From: Dorea longicatena
Lineage (GTDB): Bacteria; Bacillota; Clostridia; Lachnospirales; Lachnospiraceae
DNA: 64,000 nt
Assembly: GCF_025150085.1 (NCBI RefSeq)
Contig: NZ_CP102280.1
Location: forward strand, 325,001 to 389,000
Direction: 5' to 3'
The position numbers were made by a program, and so were the translations under genes. Shown here piece by piece: positions 53,362 to 62,209 of the stretch. Every line of letters starts with the position of its first letter. Within the stretch, counting starts at the first letter, position 1. The notes beneath the pieces were generated by a model that worked only from the letters and a program-made list of their open reading frames with translations, ran no database searches and was not told where the DNA came from.

Positions 53362-55005
53362 TTAAATAGAAATTTCCTCCGCATGCGCAAGCGCCGCCGA
53401 TATATTCGGACAGAAATTCTCCCGTCCAACCAGCTCCACGAATCCGGCCTTCTCCATAACCTTCATCGGCTGTTCATTCACATGCGAGAATACCAGCGTA
53501 ATTCCCTTATTTTCACATACTTTTGTCAGGTTAAATAATGCGTTCATCGCGGTACTGTCGATTGCCGGAACACTTCGCATACGAAGAACCAGGCAGGTCG
53601 TAAAGTCTTTGACAACAATGTGCTCGATCGCATCTGCAGCACCAAAGAACAATGGCCCGGTGATCTCATAGACACGGATCTGCAGTGGAAGCTTCTTCAG
53701 ATGTGCATCCACATCCGGTGTATCATCGTCCACGTAAGTCCAGCCATCGACATGCGTTTCCTCACTCATACGCTTGATGAAGAGAAGACATGCAAGCACC
53801 ATGCCGATCTCGATCGCAACCACAAGATCGAACAGGATCGTGAGAATGAAAGTTGCAAATAACACGATGATATCACTTTTCGGTGCAGTGCGGATTAAGT
53901 GTACGAATGTACGCCACTGGCACATATTATATGCTACGATAAACAGGATTGCTGCGATGGTCGGCATTGGGATCATTCCGGCGAATGGCATCAGTACGAC
54001 GAGTACGATGACCAGTGTGATGGAGTGCACCATTCCGGCAACCGGTGTGCGTCCGCCATTTTTGATGTTGGCAGCGGTTCTTGCGATCGCTCCTGTGGCA
54101 GGGATACCTCCGAATAAAGCAGAGGCGATATTACCGGCACCCTGGGCAACCAGTTCCATGTCGGAACGGTGCTTTCCGTTGATCATTCCGTCTGCGACGA
54201 CGCAGGAAAGAAGTGATTCGATCGCAGCAAGCACAGCAATGGTAAATGCATTTGGAAGCGCATTTTCTATAATATGCAGATTCACAGCCGGCAGATGAAA
54301 TGCCGGAAGCGAATTACTGATCGTGTAAAGATTTCCAATTGTAGATACCTTAAGCGGCAGGAACTTTACCATCAGGATTCCGACGATAACGGCAATCAGG
54401 GAACCCGGAATCTTTTTGAAGATCACCGGTGAGATGATCAGGATCGCAAGGCTTACGATACCAACGATCAAAGCAGCGGTATTCATGGTAGAAATATTTT
54501 CAATAAATGCTTTGAATTTTTCTGTGGTTTCAATCGGCTTTACACCGTCCGGATAAGTGACTCCGAAGAAATCCTTTAACTGTCCGATGACGATCGTAAC
54601 GGCGATTCCGGATGTGAAGCCGGTTGTGATCGTATACGGAATGAATTTGATCAGACTTCCGAAGTGACAAAGGCCCATCAGGATCAGGAAGATACCTGCA
54701 AGGATGGTTGAAATCACGAGCCCGTCCAGTCCGTCTTTGGCGACAATACCCGCAACGATGGTTGCAAATGCAGCGGTCGGTCCGGCAATCTGTACACTGC
54801 TTCCACCAAGTGCAGAGATAACAAATCCCGCAACGATGGCCGTGAAGATTCCGGCTTCCGGTCCGACACCGGAGGCCAGTGCAAGTGCAATGGACAGCGG
54901 AAGTGCGATGATCGCAACGATGATTCCGGCGGTCACATCTTTTACAAACTGGGTACGGTCGTAAGATTTCAGTGAAGTCAGTAACATTGGTTTCAATGAA
55001 TTCAT
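53362..55005 (-). CDS. SulP-family inorganic anion transporter with STAS domain
   Basis: A 547-residue transporter. About ten to twelve membrane helices (residues 20-410) with SulP hallmarks: VAIIALPLSIALALASGVGPEAGIFTAIVAG in helix 1-2, FGGIPATGAIARTAANIKNGGRTPVAG near 300. The C-terminal STAS domain (about 440-545) carries LVLRMRSVPAIDSTAMNAL. Family members move sulfate, bicarbonate or similar anions. Convergent with thrH; upstream region is shared with the long leader of mgtE. Confidence 0.92.
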   Translation of the reverse strand: MNSLKPMLLTSLKSYDRTQFVKDVTAGIIVAIIALPLSIALALASGVGPEAGIFTAIVAGFVISALGGSSVQIAGPTAAFATIVAGIVAKDGLDGLVISTILAGIFLILMGLCHFGSLIKFIPYTITTGFTSGIAVTIVIGQLKDFFGVTYPDGVKPIETTEKFKAFIENISTMNTAALIVGIVSLAILIISPVIFKKIPGSLIAVIVGILMVKFLPLKVSTIGNLYTISNSLPAFHLPAVNLHIIENALPNAFTIAVLAAIESLLSCVVADGMINGKHRSDMELVAQGAGNIASALFGGIPATGAIARTAANIKNGGRTPVAGMVHSITLVIVLVVLMPFAGMIPMPTIAAILFIVAYNMCQWRTFVHLIRTAPKSDIIVLFATFILTILFDLVVAIEIGMVLACLLFIKRMSEETHVDGWTYVDDDTPDVDAHLKKLPLQIRVYEITGPLFFGAADAIEHIVVKDFTTCLVLRMRSVPAIDSTAMNALFNLTKVCENKGITLVFSHVNEQPMKVMEKAGFVELVGRENFCPNISAALAHAEEISI

Positions 55006-55579
55006 GTGTAAATTTTACCCTTTCTCTTTTGTTTTATTCCTCTAATCTATAAAAATAACTTTAAAAGTATATCATAGGAAGAAAGCCGAAGGGGGAGTGT
55101 TTGCATTTATATACAATTTTGTGGGAAATATATAGAGTAGTACGTGGAAAAAGGCTTGAAATTCATAGTACGAAAGTCTATAATATGTTGCGGGCAGTTA
55201 TGATACTGCACACGATAGTTAGAAAATCAATGATAAAATTCAACAAAAAAGGCAGGTGAACAGAATGGACGGTTGCGATAGTCATGGGCGAAGTTGCAGC
55301 ATAGGATGGAAATTAAAAAGTTTATTAAGCAACAGTCGATTCTGTTTGAGTTAATTGCTGTACATTTAAGAGAAGCTCTAAGCGGCAAGTTCTCGGTACA
55401 GGCATCATAGATTTCTTTTATTTCTTATCCTATTTCCCAATGAGTATTACAAGTGAATAATAGCAGTCGTTTCATGGAGGATATGATCGTTACATATCCT
55501 GCAGTGTGTTTATGGTGAAGAAAACTGGAAAATGTATATCCGGTTATAGTGCATTAGGAAAAGGACAGGAGGTAAAGGT
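55006..55579 (+). promoter_or_regulatory. Long leader between sulP and mgtE with strong hairpins
   Basis: 574 bases between divergent genes with no convincing gene; the longest start-led frame (55265) is 14 codons. Two structures stand out: CTGTAC ... GTACAG (55362-55409) enclosing GAGAA ... TTCTC, and the perfect AGGATATG / CATATCCT hairpin (55478-55500). GGACAGGAGGTAAAGGT is the mgtE ribosome binding site. The known Mg2+ M-box consensus was looked for and not found. The region could be an mgtE leader RNA, or carry promoter and operator sites for either gene. Confidence 0.45.
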
Positions 55580-56968
55580 ATGGAAAACAAAGATTATACA
55601 GTCGAGATACTGGAAATCATCAGAAGTAATACATCACCAGGTATTATGAGAAACAGACTGGAAGATTATCATGCAAATGACCTTGCAGAAGTATTTCCAC
55701 AGCTGAAAGTATCAGAGAGAAGAAAAATCTGCAGAATCCTGGATCTGGACATGCTTTCTGATATCTTCGAGCATATCGATGAACAGGAAGCGGCAGAATA
55801 TCTGGATGAGATGGATATCAAAAAAGCGGCAGCGATCCTTTCGGCAATGGAGACGGACGCAGTTGTGGATGTTCTGCAGATGATTCCGAAAGAGAAGAAA
55901 AATCTGCTGATCGAATTAATGGATGACGATGCCAGAAAAGATATGGCAATCATCGCTTCCTTTGATGAGGAAGAGATCGGAAGCAGAATGACAACGAACT
56001 GCATCATGATCCGTGAGAATCTGACGGTGAAGCAGGCAATGAGCAGTCTGGTAGAACAGGCAGCAAAGAATGATAACATTTCTACGTTATTTATGGTAAC
56101 GGAAGATAATACATTTTACGGAGCAATGGATCTGAAAGATCTGATCATCGCAAGAAGAGAGTCTCCGTTAGAAGATCTGATCGCGACATCGTACCCATAT
56201 GTATATGGAAATGAGCTGATCGATGACTGTATCGAGAGATTGAAAGATTATTCCGAGGATTCCATCCCGGTACTGGATAATGACAACAAGCTTCTCGGAG
56301 TCATTACATCCCAGAGTATGGTAGACCTGGTTGATGATGAGATGGGTGAAGATTATGCGAAGTTCGCCGGTTTGACCGCGGAGGAAGATTTGAAAGAACC
56401 ATTAAGAGAAAGTATCAAGAAGAGACTTCCGTGGCTTCTGGTACTGCTGGGACTTGGAATGGTCGTTTCATCCGTAGTCGGTCTGTTTGAAGAAGTGGTA
56501 AGTCAGCTTACGATCATCATGTGTTTCCAGTCACTGATCCTGGATATGGCAGGTAACGTAGGTACGCAGTCACTGGCCGTAACGATCCGTGTACTGATGG
56601 ATGAGTCACTGACCGGAAAGCAGAAGGCAGAACTGGTATTTAAAGAAATGAAGATTGCATTTTCGAATGGATCGATCCTTGGAATACTGTCGTTTGTAGT
56701 GATCGGACTTTATATTGCATTATTTAAAGGGAAGACATTCGTATTTGCATATGCGGTATCCGGATGTATCGGAGTGTCACTGTTGTTGGCGATGGTAATC
56801 TCAGGAGCGGTTGGAACATTGATTCCGTTGTTCTTTAAGAAGATTCATGTAGACCCGGCGGTTGCTTCGGGACCACTTATCACAACGGTCAATGACCTTG
56901 TGGCAGTTGTATCTTATTACGGACTGAGCTGGATATTCCTGATCAATATGGTGCATCTGGTTGGCTAG
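55580..56968 (+). CDS. mgtE: Magnesium transporter MgtE
   Basis: A 462-residue Mg2+ channel/transporter. Superhelical N-domain (about 1-125, with repeated helix pairs such as LAEVFPQL), two CBS domains (about 135-255, closing with IPVLDNDNKLLGVITSQSM), and five membrane helices (about 280-462) with GNVGTQSLAVTIR in the pore region. The N and CBS domains close the channel when cytosolic Mg2+ is high. Strong ribosome binding site. The upstream leader may add regulation. Confidence 0.95.
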   Translation: MENKDYTVEILEIIRSNTSPGIMRNRLEDYHANDLAEVFPQLKVSERRKICRILDLDMLSDIFEHIDEQEAAEYLDEMDIKKAAAILSAMETDAVVDVLQMIPKEKKNLLIELMDDDARKDMAIIASFDEEEIGSRMTTNCIMIRENLTVKQAMSSLVEQAAKNDNISTLFMVTEDNTFYGAMDLKDLIIARRESPLEDLIATSYPYVYGNELIDDCIERLKDYSEDSIPVLDNDNKLLGVITSQSMVDLVDDEMGEDYAKFAGLTAEEDLKEPLRESIKKRLPWLLVLLGLGMVVSSVVGLFEEVVSQLTIIMCFQSLILDMAGNVGTQSLAVTIRVLMDESLTGKQKAELVFKEMKIAFSNGSILGILSFVVIGLYIALFKGKTFVFAYAVSGCIGVSLLLAMVISGAVGTLIPLFFKKIHVDPAVASGPLITTVNDLVAVVSYYGLSWIFLINMVHLVG

Positions 56969-57013
56969 TTTAAGTTACAGTTAGAATGATAGTTAGAATG
57001 AAGACAGATAGTC

Positions 57014-57922
57014 ATGGACATTAAAGATTTAAAAGTATTTCATACAATAGCAAAAGAAGAAAGTATTGCAAAGGCATCCCGTATTCTCTATATGACGCCT
57101 CAGGGGATCAGTAAGATTGTAAAGAACCTGGAGGCAGAGATGGGATGCCGTCTCTTTACACGTAATAAATCCGGCATGCAGCTCACAGAAAGCGGAAGAC
57201 GTTTTTTAGAATATACGGATAAGGATATCGAAGATTATTATCAGGTGAAGAAGGATATCCTGCATATAGAACAACGACAGCGCAAAGTAGTGGATCTTTT
57301 GTCGGCATATGGAATCATCCGTATGGTGACGCCGGACTGCATTGCGGAATTTTGTAAGAAATATCCGGATATAGAATTCCATTACAGGGAGTACCCGGAT
57401 CTGCAGGCAGAGCGTCTGTTTGCTGAAAATGAAGGAAATGTTGCGTTTTCCATCGGAGAATTTGATGAGGAGTTATATCATGTAGTTCCGTTGGAAACAT
57501 TTCCGATTAAGCTTCTGGTAAATGAACAGGATCCGTTAAGTGAACAGGAAAGTGTGACAATTGAAGATCTGAAAAACAGGCCGCTATATATTGAAAGCAG
57601 TCAGTTTGCAATTTATCATCTGATCATGAAGAAATGTGAAGAAGCCGGGTTCCAACCGGATATCGCATTTCAGACCAGTGGATTCAGTTTGTGCCATAAG
57701 ATGGTGAAGGAAAATAAAGGCATATCCGTGACGGTGGATTTTGTCTTTGATGACATGAAAGAACAAGGGCTGAGACTGATCCCATTTTCGGATGATGTGT
57801 ATGAGTGGAAAGCATGTATGATTACCAGAAAAGAAGAAGCGGAGAATGAAGCAGTACAGTGCTTCCTGCAGTTTATACAGGAATGGATCGGGAAAATTAA
57901 GAGTGGAGAGATTATCCGGTAG
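57014..57922 (+). CDS. LysR-family transcriptional regulator
   Basis: A 302-residue LTTR. N-terminal winged helix (about 1-60: IAKASRILYMTPQGISKIVKNLEAEMG), then a co-inducer domain. Slightly unusual: the effector domain is small and hydrophilic. Starts 45 bases after mgtE, weak ribosome binding site, so it may be co-transcribed. Targets unknown; the genes downstream (58212-59695) are possible. Ends before the terminator at 57997. Confidence 0.88.
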   Translation: MDIKDLKVFHTIAKEESIAKASRILYMTPQGISKIVKNLEAEMGCRLFTRNKSGMQLTESGRRFLEYTDKDIEDYYQVKKDILHIEQRQRKVVDLLSAYGIIRMVTPDCIAEFCKKYPDIEFHYREYPDLQAERLFAENEGNVAFSIGEFDEELYHVVPLETFPIKLLVNEQDPLSEQESVTIEDLKNRPLYIESSQFAIYHLIMKKCEEAGFQPDIAFQTSGFSLCHKMVKENKGISVTVDFVFDDMKEQGLRLIPFSDDVYEWKACMITRKEEAENEAVQCFLQFIQEWIGKIKSGEIIR

Positions 57923-57996
57923 GAACCTGAAACAGAACAGGATGGAGATAACGCATAAGAAAAAAGTTGATATAAAGTAACAAAAAGTTGCGGATA

Positions 57997-58052
57997 AGCC
58001 ATAAATTCTACATTGTCAACAAATTGACAGTGGAAGATTTATGGCTTTTTGT
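57997..58052 (+). terminator. Terminator after the LysR gene
   Basis: AGCCATAAAT ... TTGTCAA / TTGACAG ... ATTTATGGCT stem with a short loop and T5. The stretch 58053-58211 that follows is AT-rich with a GGGCATT / AATGCCC hairpin (58153-58170) shortly before the next ribosome binding site. Confidence 0.85.
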
Positions 58053-58211
58053 ATAGAAATTTTCTAAAATAGACGGATTGAATAAGTCAAAGAATCTATA
58101 GATAATCTCACTTTAACAAATAAATTTTATATAGCTATAATATAAATATATGGGCATTGGGGAATGCCCGGAGAAGATTTATTTTTAATTTATTTTAGGA
58201 GGTATTAATTT

Positions 58212-58736
58212 ATGAACATCGGAGTAACAGAAATCAGCCCAAGAGCGGTGCAGAGAGCAGCAGAGAAGAATTTTAAAAGCGGGTATTACTGTTGTGAGGC
58301 ATTGATGTGCACCATCCGTGATGAATTTAAACTGGATGTACCAAAAGAAGTCATTGCAATGTCATCCGGTATGGCTGTCGGAGCAGGCAAATCGGGATGT
58401 GTCTGTGGCGCATTCAACGGAGGTCTGCTTGCACTTGGAATGTTCTTCGGAAGAACAGAGCAGGACGGGCCAACCAATCCAAAGAGCGTAAAATGTATGG
58501 AATTGGTTCACGAACTGCATGACTGGTTCAAGAAAGCTAATGGGAAGAATGCAATCTGCTGCAGAGTTCTGACAAAAGAATTCAACATGGGACAGGGTGA
58601 GCACAAAGAACAGTGTATTTTTTTCACAGGACTGTGCGCATGGAAAGTAGCACAGATTGTCTGTCGTGAACTGGGAATCAAGAATCTGGACGAAATTGAT
58701 GAACCGGCAGAACGTCGTGCAATTGCAGATATCTAG
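58212..58736 (+). CDS. C_GCAxxG_C_C family protein
   Basis: A 174-residue cysteine-rich protein: G-Y-Y-C-C-E-A near residue 27, C-V-C-G-A-F-N-G-G near 62-70, I-C-C-R near 116 and E-Q-C-I-F-F-T-G near 136. Same family as the gene at 18709 but longer and richer in Cys (paired CC). Members are anaerobe-specific and probably bind metal. AGGAGGTATTAATTT precedes the ATG. The TDT transporter follows 38 bases later, so the pair may act together. Confidence 0.87.
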   Translation: MNIGVTEISPRAVQRAAEKNFKSGYYCCEALMCTIRDEFKLDVPKEVIAMSSGMAVGAGKSGCVCGAFNGGLLALGMFFGRTEQDGPTNPKSVKCMELVHELHDWFKKANGKNAICCRVLTKEFNMGQGEHKEQCIFFTGLCAWKVAQIVCRELGIKNLDEIDEPAERRAIADI

Positions 58737-58774
58737 AATGCATAGATCCAGACTAGAAAGGAAGACAAGATATT

Positions 58775-59695
58775 ATGAAAGATGTAATCAAAAAAATACC
58801 GATTCCAATCTGCGGAGTCATGCTTGGAGCGGCATCTTTAGGTAACCTGCTTCAGAGCTATTCAGAAGGAATCCGTTATGTGTGTGGAGTGTTCGCAGCA
58901 TTTCTGCTGATCCTGGCACTTCTGAAGCTAATTATGTTTCCGGGAGCTGTGAAGGAAGATATGAAGAATCCGATCATGGCAAGCGTATCAGGAACATTTC
59001 CGATGGCACTTATGATCTTAAGTACCTATGTAAAACCATTTATCGGACAGGCGGCTTATTATATCTGGCTGTTTGCGATCGCATTACATATCGTGCTGAT
59101 CATTTATTTTACGGTGAAATTTGTATTTAAATTGCAGATGCCAAAGGTATTCGCAAGTTATTATATCGTATATGTTGGAATTGTCGTTGCATCAGTCACG
59201 GCACCTGCTTATGAGAAACTTGCAATCGGAAGTGCAGCATTTTGGTTTGGATTTGTGACACTGATCCTGTTACTGATCCTGGTTACATACCGCTATGTGA
59301 CGGTGAAAGAAGTACCGGATCCGGCAAAACCACTGATCTGTATCTATGCGGCACCGACAAGCCTCTGTATCGCAGGATATGTACAGTCTGTCATGCCGAA
59401 ATCTTACGGATTCCTGATGGGAATGTTTGTAGTTGCAACGGTGATCTACATCTTTGCACTTGTAAAAGCAATCGGCTATTTGAAGATGCCATTCTTCCCA
59501 AGCTATGCGGCATTCACCTTCCCATTTGTCATCAGTGCGATCGCTTCAAAACAGATGATGGCATGTGCAATGAATATGGGACATCCAATGCCGTTCCTGA
59601 AATATGTGGTATTGATCGAGACGATTATTGCGGTTGTTCTGGTTGTGTATACTTATATCCGATTTATGGCATTTATCTTTGGTGGAAAGAAATAA
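58775..59695 (+). CDS. TDT-family transporter (TehA/SLAC1-like)
   Basis: A 306-residue membrane protein with ten helices, of the tellurite-resistance/dicarboxylate transporter family. Typical segments: IPICGVMLGAASLGNLL (first helix), ASVSGTFPMALMILSTY (about 70) and FGFVTLILLLILVTYRY. Homologues are anion channels or dicarboxylate and tellurite exporters. Site AGAAAGGAAGACAAGAT upstream. Transport substrate unknown; linkage to a C_GCAxxG_C_C protein is a possible clue to a redox or sulphur anion. Confidence 0.88.
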   Translation: MKDVIKKIPIPICGVMLGAASLGNLLQSYSEGIRYVCGVFAAFLLILALLKLIMFPGAVKEDMKNPIMASVSGTFPMALMILSTYVKPFIGQAAYYIWLFAIALHIVLIIYFTVKFVFKLQMPKVFASYYIVYVGIVVASVTAPAYEKLAIGSAAFWFGFVTLILLLILVTYRYVTVKEVPDPAKPLICIYAAPTSLCIAGYVQSVMPKSYGFLMGMFVVATVIYIFALVKAIGYLKMPFFPSYAAFTFPFVISAIASKQMMACAMNMGHPMPFLKYVVLIETIIAVVLVVYTYIRFMAFIFGGKK

Positions 59696-59718
59696 ATAAA
59701 ATAATAAAAAATAATAAA

Positions 59719-59752
59719 GAGTGGCTGCTTGTTGTAGGGCAGCCGCTTTTTA
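59719..59752 (+). terminator. Terminator after the TDT transporter
   Basis: AGTGGCTGC / GCAGCCGCT stem, T5 tail. Confidence 0.85.
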
Positions 59753-59808
59753 TGTTACACTAAACAAAGACAATTTACAGAGACAGGGGTGAAAGGAGGA
59801 AAACGGCT

Positions 59809-60984
59809 ATGAAATATAAATTTGATGAAATCATTGACAGAAGCAGGACAAATTCGTTTAAATGGAAAGCCAGAGAATTGAAAAATAATGGGCATGAGAT
59901 GTATCCAATGTGGGTGGCGGATATGGAATTTGATGCCTCTCCGGCAATTCAAAAACGTTTGGCCGACAGAGTGAAAGAAGGCGTATTTGGCTATGAACTG
60001 TTGTCAGAAGATTATTATAAGGCAGTACAATATTGGTTGAAAAAAAGGCATGGCTGTGAAATTCCAGAAGGACAAATAGTATACTGTGCGAATATGATGA
60101 GCGGACTCAGTATCATCCTTCAGGAATATACAGAAGAGCAGGATGAAGTAATGATGAATGTTCCAACATATGGAAATTTCTATCATACGATTGAGGGGTG
60201 TGGACGTGCGGTCAACGGCAGCAAGCTGAGAGAAGTGAATGGAAGATTTACATTTGATCTTGAAGATATGGAGCGGAAAGTGACGAATAGAACAAAAGCA
60301 TTTTTGTTGTGTAATCCGCATAATCCGACAGGAACTGTATGGACAGAACAGGAACTGGAAGGAATCTGTCGGTTTTGCAAGGCACATGAACTACTTATTA
60401 TTTCGGATGAGGCGCATTATGATTTTGTGTTTCACGGACAGCATACAATGTTGAGAAAGATTGTTGAGAAATATGATGTATCATCAGTTACGATGATATC
60501 TCCGGGAAAGAGTTTTAATGTGGCAGGCGTACAGACAGCAGCATTGCTTGTAGACGGAGATACGATGAAGAAGCAAATTATGAGCCGGATGAATGCAATG
60601 GCTTATCCATTTGAACATGCATTTGCGGAAGGAGTAACAGTCGGAGCATATATGGAAAGTGAAGAATGGTTCGAGGAAGTCTACCGTTATATTAAAGAAA
60701 ATAAAGAAATGACAGTTCAGTATATCAGGGAAAATATTCCGCATCTTAGAGTGCCGGAATCGGAAGCTACTTATCTGTTATGGGTGGACTGTAGCGCTAT
60801 GAAGATGACAGATGAAGAGATTATTGAATTCTGGAAAAATGAATGTGGTATAATACCAAGTGGCGGTTTGGAATTTGGTGAGGCAGGAAGTCAGTATGTC
60901 AGATTGAATCTGGCCTGCCCGAAGAAAATACTGCTTAGGGTATTGGAGAATATGAAAAAAGGATTTGACGGATTGAAAAGCTAA
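59809..60984 (+). CDS. MalY/PatB-type PLP-dependent C-S lyase
   Basis: A 391-residue fold type I PLP enzyme. The Schiff-base lysine is K234 in SPGKSFNVAG; cofactor-binding N-P-H-N-P-T-G (about 166-172) and SDEAHYDF upstream; R in YVRLNLACP near the C-terminus. PatB/MalY proteins cleave cystathionine or cysteine C-S bonds and often release H2S or thiols. Strong GAAAGGAGGAAAACGGCT before the ATG. Transaminase activity is a secondary possibility. No partner genes adjacent. Confidence 0.9.
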   Translation: MKYKFDEIIDRSRTNSFKWKARELKNNGHEMYPMWVADMEFDASPAIQKRLADRVKEGVFGYELLSEDYYKAVQYWLKKRHGCEIPEGQIVYCANMMSGLSIILQEYTEEQDEVMMNVPTYGNFYHTIEGCGRAVNGSKLREVNGRFTFDLEDMERKVTNRTKAFLLCNPHNPTGTVWTEQELEGICRFCKAHELLIISDEAHYDFVFHGQHTMLRKIVEKYDVSSVTMISPGKSFNVAGVQTAALLVDGDTMKKQIMSRMNAMAYPFEHAFAEGVTVGAYMESEEWFEEVYRYIKENKEMTVQYIRENIPHLRVPESEATYLLWVDCSAMKMTDEEIIEFWKNECGIIPSGGLEFGEAGSQYVRLNLACPKKILLRVLENMKKGFDGLKS

Positions 60985-60995
60985 ATCCTATAAAT

Positions 60996-61050
60996 AAAAA
61001 ATAAGTGTATGAAGTATAGAAATGTTTATGCTTCATACACTTATTTTTGT
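60996..61050 (+). terminator. Terminator after the C-S lyase
   Basis: AAATAAGTGTATGAAG / CTTCATACACTTATTTT, a 16-pair stem with T-tract. The rest of the 270-base gap is AT-rich with nothing else clear; GGAGGAACGGAC precedes the next gene. Confidence 0.9.
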
Positions 61051-61256
61051 TGTGGATTCTGTTGTAGTATTATTTTGTGGATGCAAGTTCAATGGCTTTG
61101 GGAAGATCAAATCTTTATTATAAGTATAATAGAATATCAGCTGAATGGCTTATAGATTAAAATGATACATCGGTTAAATTATAGAAATATCAAATTTGAT
61201 AGAAGAAATTAGGTGATGGTATAATTAGTTAGAGTAGCAAAAAAGGAGGAACGGAC

Positions 61257-61619
61257 ATGACAAAATATTCATACACATTAGTTGTTGAAGATATAGAAAA
61301 ATCAGTAGCATTTTACCAGCAGTATTTCAACTGGAATGCAGACAGAAAAGGGAAAGAGTCTGCGTGGATAAACACAAAATCTCCACTTGTATTCAGTATG
61401 GTTGAAAAGACTTATCTATATGCCGGTCTTGGAATTTCAGAAGAAGAATTACCGGAGCAGTCTTTCTGTACCTGGCTTTACGGATCAGAAGAAGAACTTT
61501 TGGCTGAAAAAACGGAGCTGCTGAGAAAAGGGCTGGTACAGATTGGGGCATTAGGTCACTTTCTGAGAGATGAAAATGGCAGAATCTGGGAGTTGAGAAA
61601 AGAAGGAGATTTAATTTAA
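61257..61619 (+). CDS. VOC-family (glyoxalase-like) protein
   Basis: A 120-residue vicinal-oxygen-chelate protein: YTLVVEDIEKSVAFYQQYFNW at the start and GHFLRDENGRIWEL at the end, the paired beta-alpha-beta-beta-beta module. Could be a glyoxalase, antibiotic-resistance or metabolite-binding protein. Its stop codon overlaps the next ATG (TAATG), so the two VOC proteins are translated together and may pair as a heterodimer. Confidence 0.85.
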   Translation: MTKYSYTLVVEDIEKSVAFYQQYFNWNADRKGKESAWINTKSPLVFSMVEKTYLYAGLGISEEELPEQSFCTWLYGSEEELLAEKTELLRKGLVQIGALGHFLRDENGRIWELRKEGDLI

Positions 61620-62053
61620 TGGGAAAACATACAGCACATGGATATTTGGTAGAAGATGTATATAAAGAAGCGGAAAAATTCACAAAACTGTTTGGTTTTA
61701 AACCAGCGAGGATTGATGAGACATTTGCCGGATTTCCGATGGAAGGAAAGGTGGAGTTTTTTCTGTGGCAGTGGAAACATCTAGAGGATAATCTTGGAAA
61801 GGAAGTAATGGCAAAGGTAAAATATCGGGATCAACAGGCAATTCGATGTGACACACCGGAAGAAGTGGACGAAGCATATGAACAGCTGAAAGCGGAGGGG
61901 ATGGAATTTATTTCAGAACCAAAAGACTATGAGTGGAATGCCCGCTGTGTATATTTTTTGGATGCGTCAGGACATATGTGGGAAATATATTGCTGGACAG
62001 GTGCAGTGCCGTTAGGAGATCTGGACCCGGCCAAGGAAAAGAATGGATTATAG
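61619..62053 (+). CDS. VOC-family protein, partner of the upstream one
   Basis: A 144-residue VOC protein: EDVYKEAEKFTKLFGFKPAR near the start, VEFFLWQW, and YFLDASGHMWEIYCW near the end. Start codon overlaps the stop of the preceding VOC gene. Metal ligands (His and Glu of the usual motif) are partly represented (GHMWEIY). Substrate unknown. Confidence 0.85.
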   Translation: MGKHTAHGYLVEDVYKEAEKFTKLFGFKPARIDETFAGFPMEGKVEFFLWQWKHLEDNLGKEVMAKVKYRDQQAIRCDTPEEVDEAYEQLKAEGMEFISEPKDYEWNARCVYFLDASGHMWEIYCWTGAVPLGDLDPAKEKNGL

Positions 62054-62103
62054 AAATGAAGACGAAATAGTTGGATGGTGCATAGAATGATTGCAATAAA
62101 AAC

Positions 62104-62183
62104 ATAGATGACATCTATGAATAATGCAACATATAAAAACAATCAATTTGAGTTATTTGATGGAAAATGAGACAATCAAATAA
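62104..62183. promoter_or_regulatory. Candidate operators upstream of the amino-acid ABC operon
   Basis: Two short palindromes in 80 bases: ATAGATGACATCTAT (62104-62118) and TTATTTGAT / ATCAAATAA (62153-62161 and 62175-62183). They lie 27-105 bases before the operon's first ATG. No clear -35/-10 pair is assigned. Confidence 0.35.
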
Positions 62184-62209
62184 GTGATTAAGAATGGAGG
62201 ATTAAACAA

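Noticed and set aside
53067..53429. Minus-strand open frame of 120 codons in the palindromic region
   Set aside because: It runs through the arms of the inverted repeat and overlaps sulP; composition is explained by the repeat, with no ribosome binding site.
55200..55450. Mg2+ M-box riboswitch before mgtE
   Set aside because: I looked for its conserved blocks and could not find them; only generic hairpins are present.
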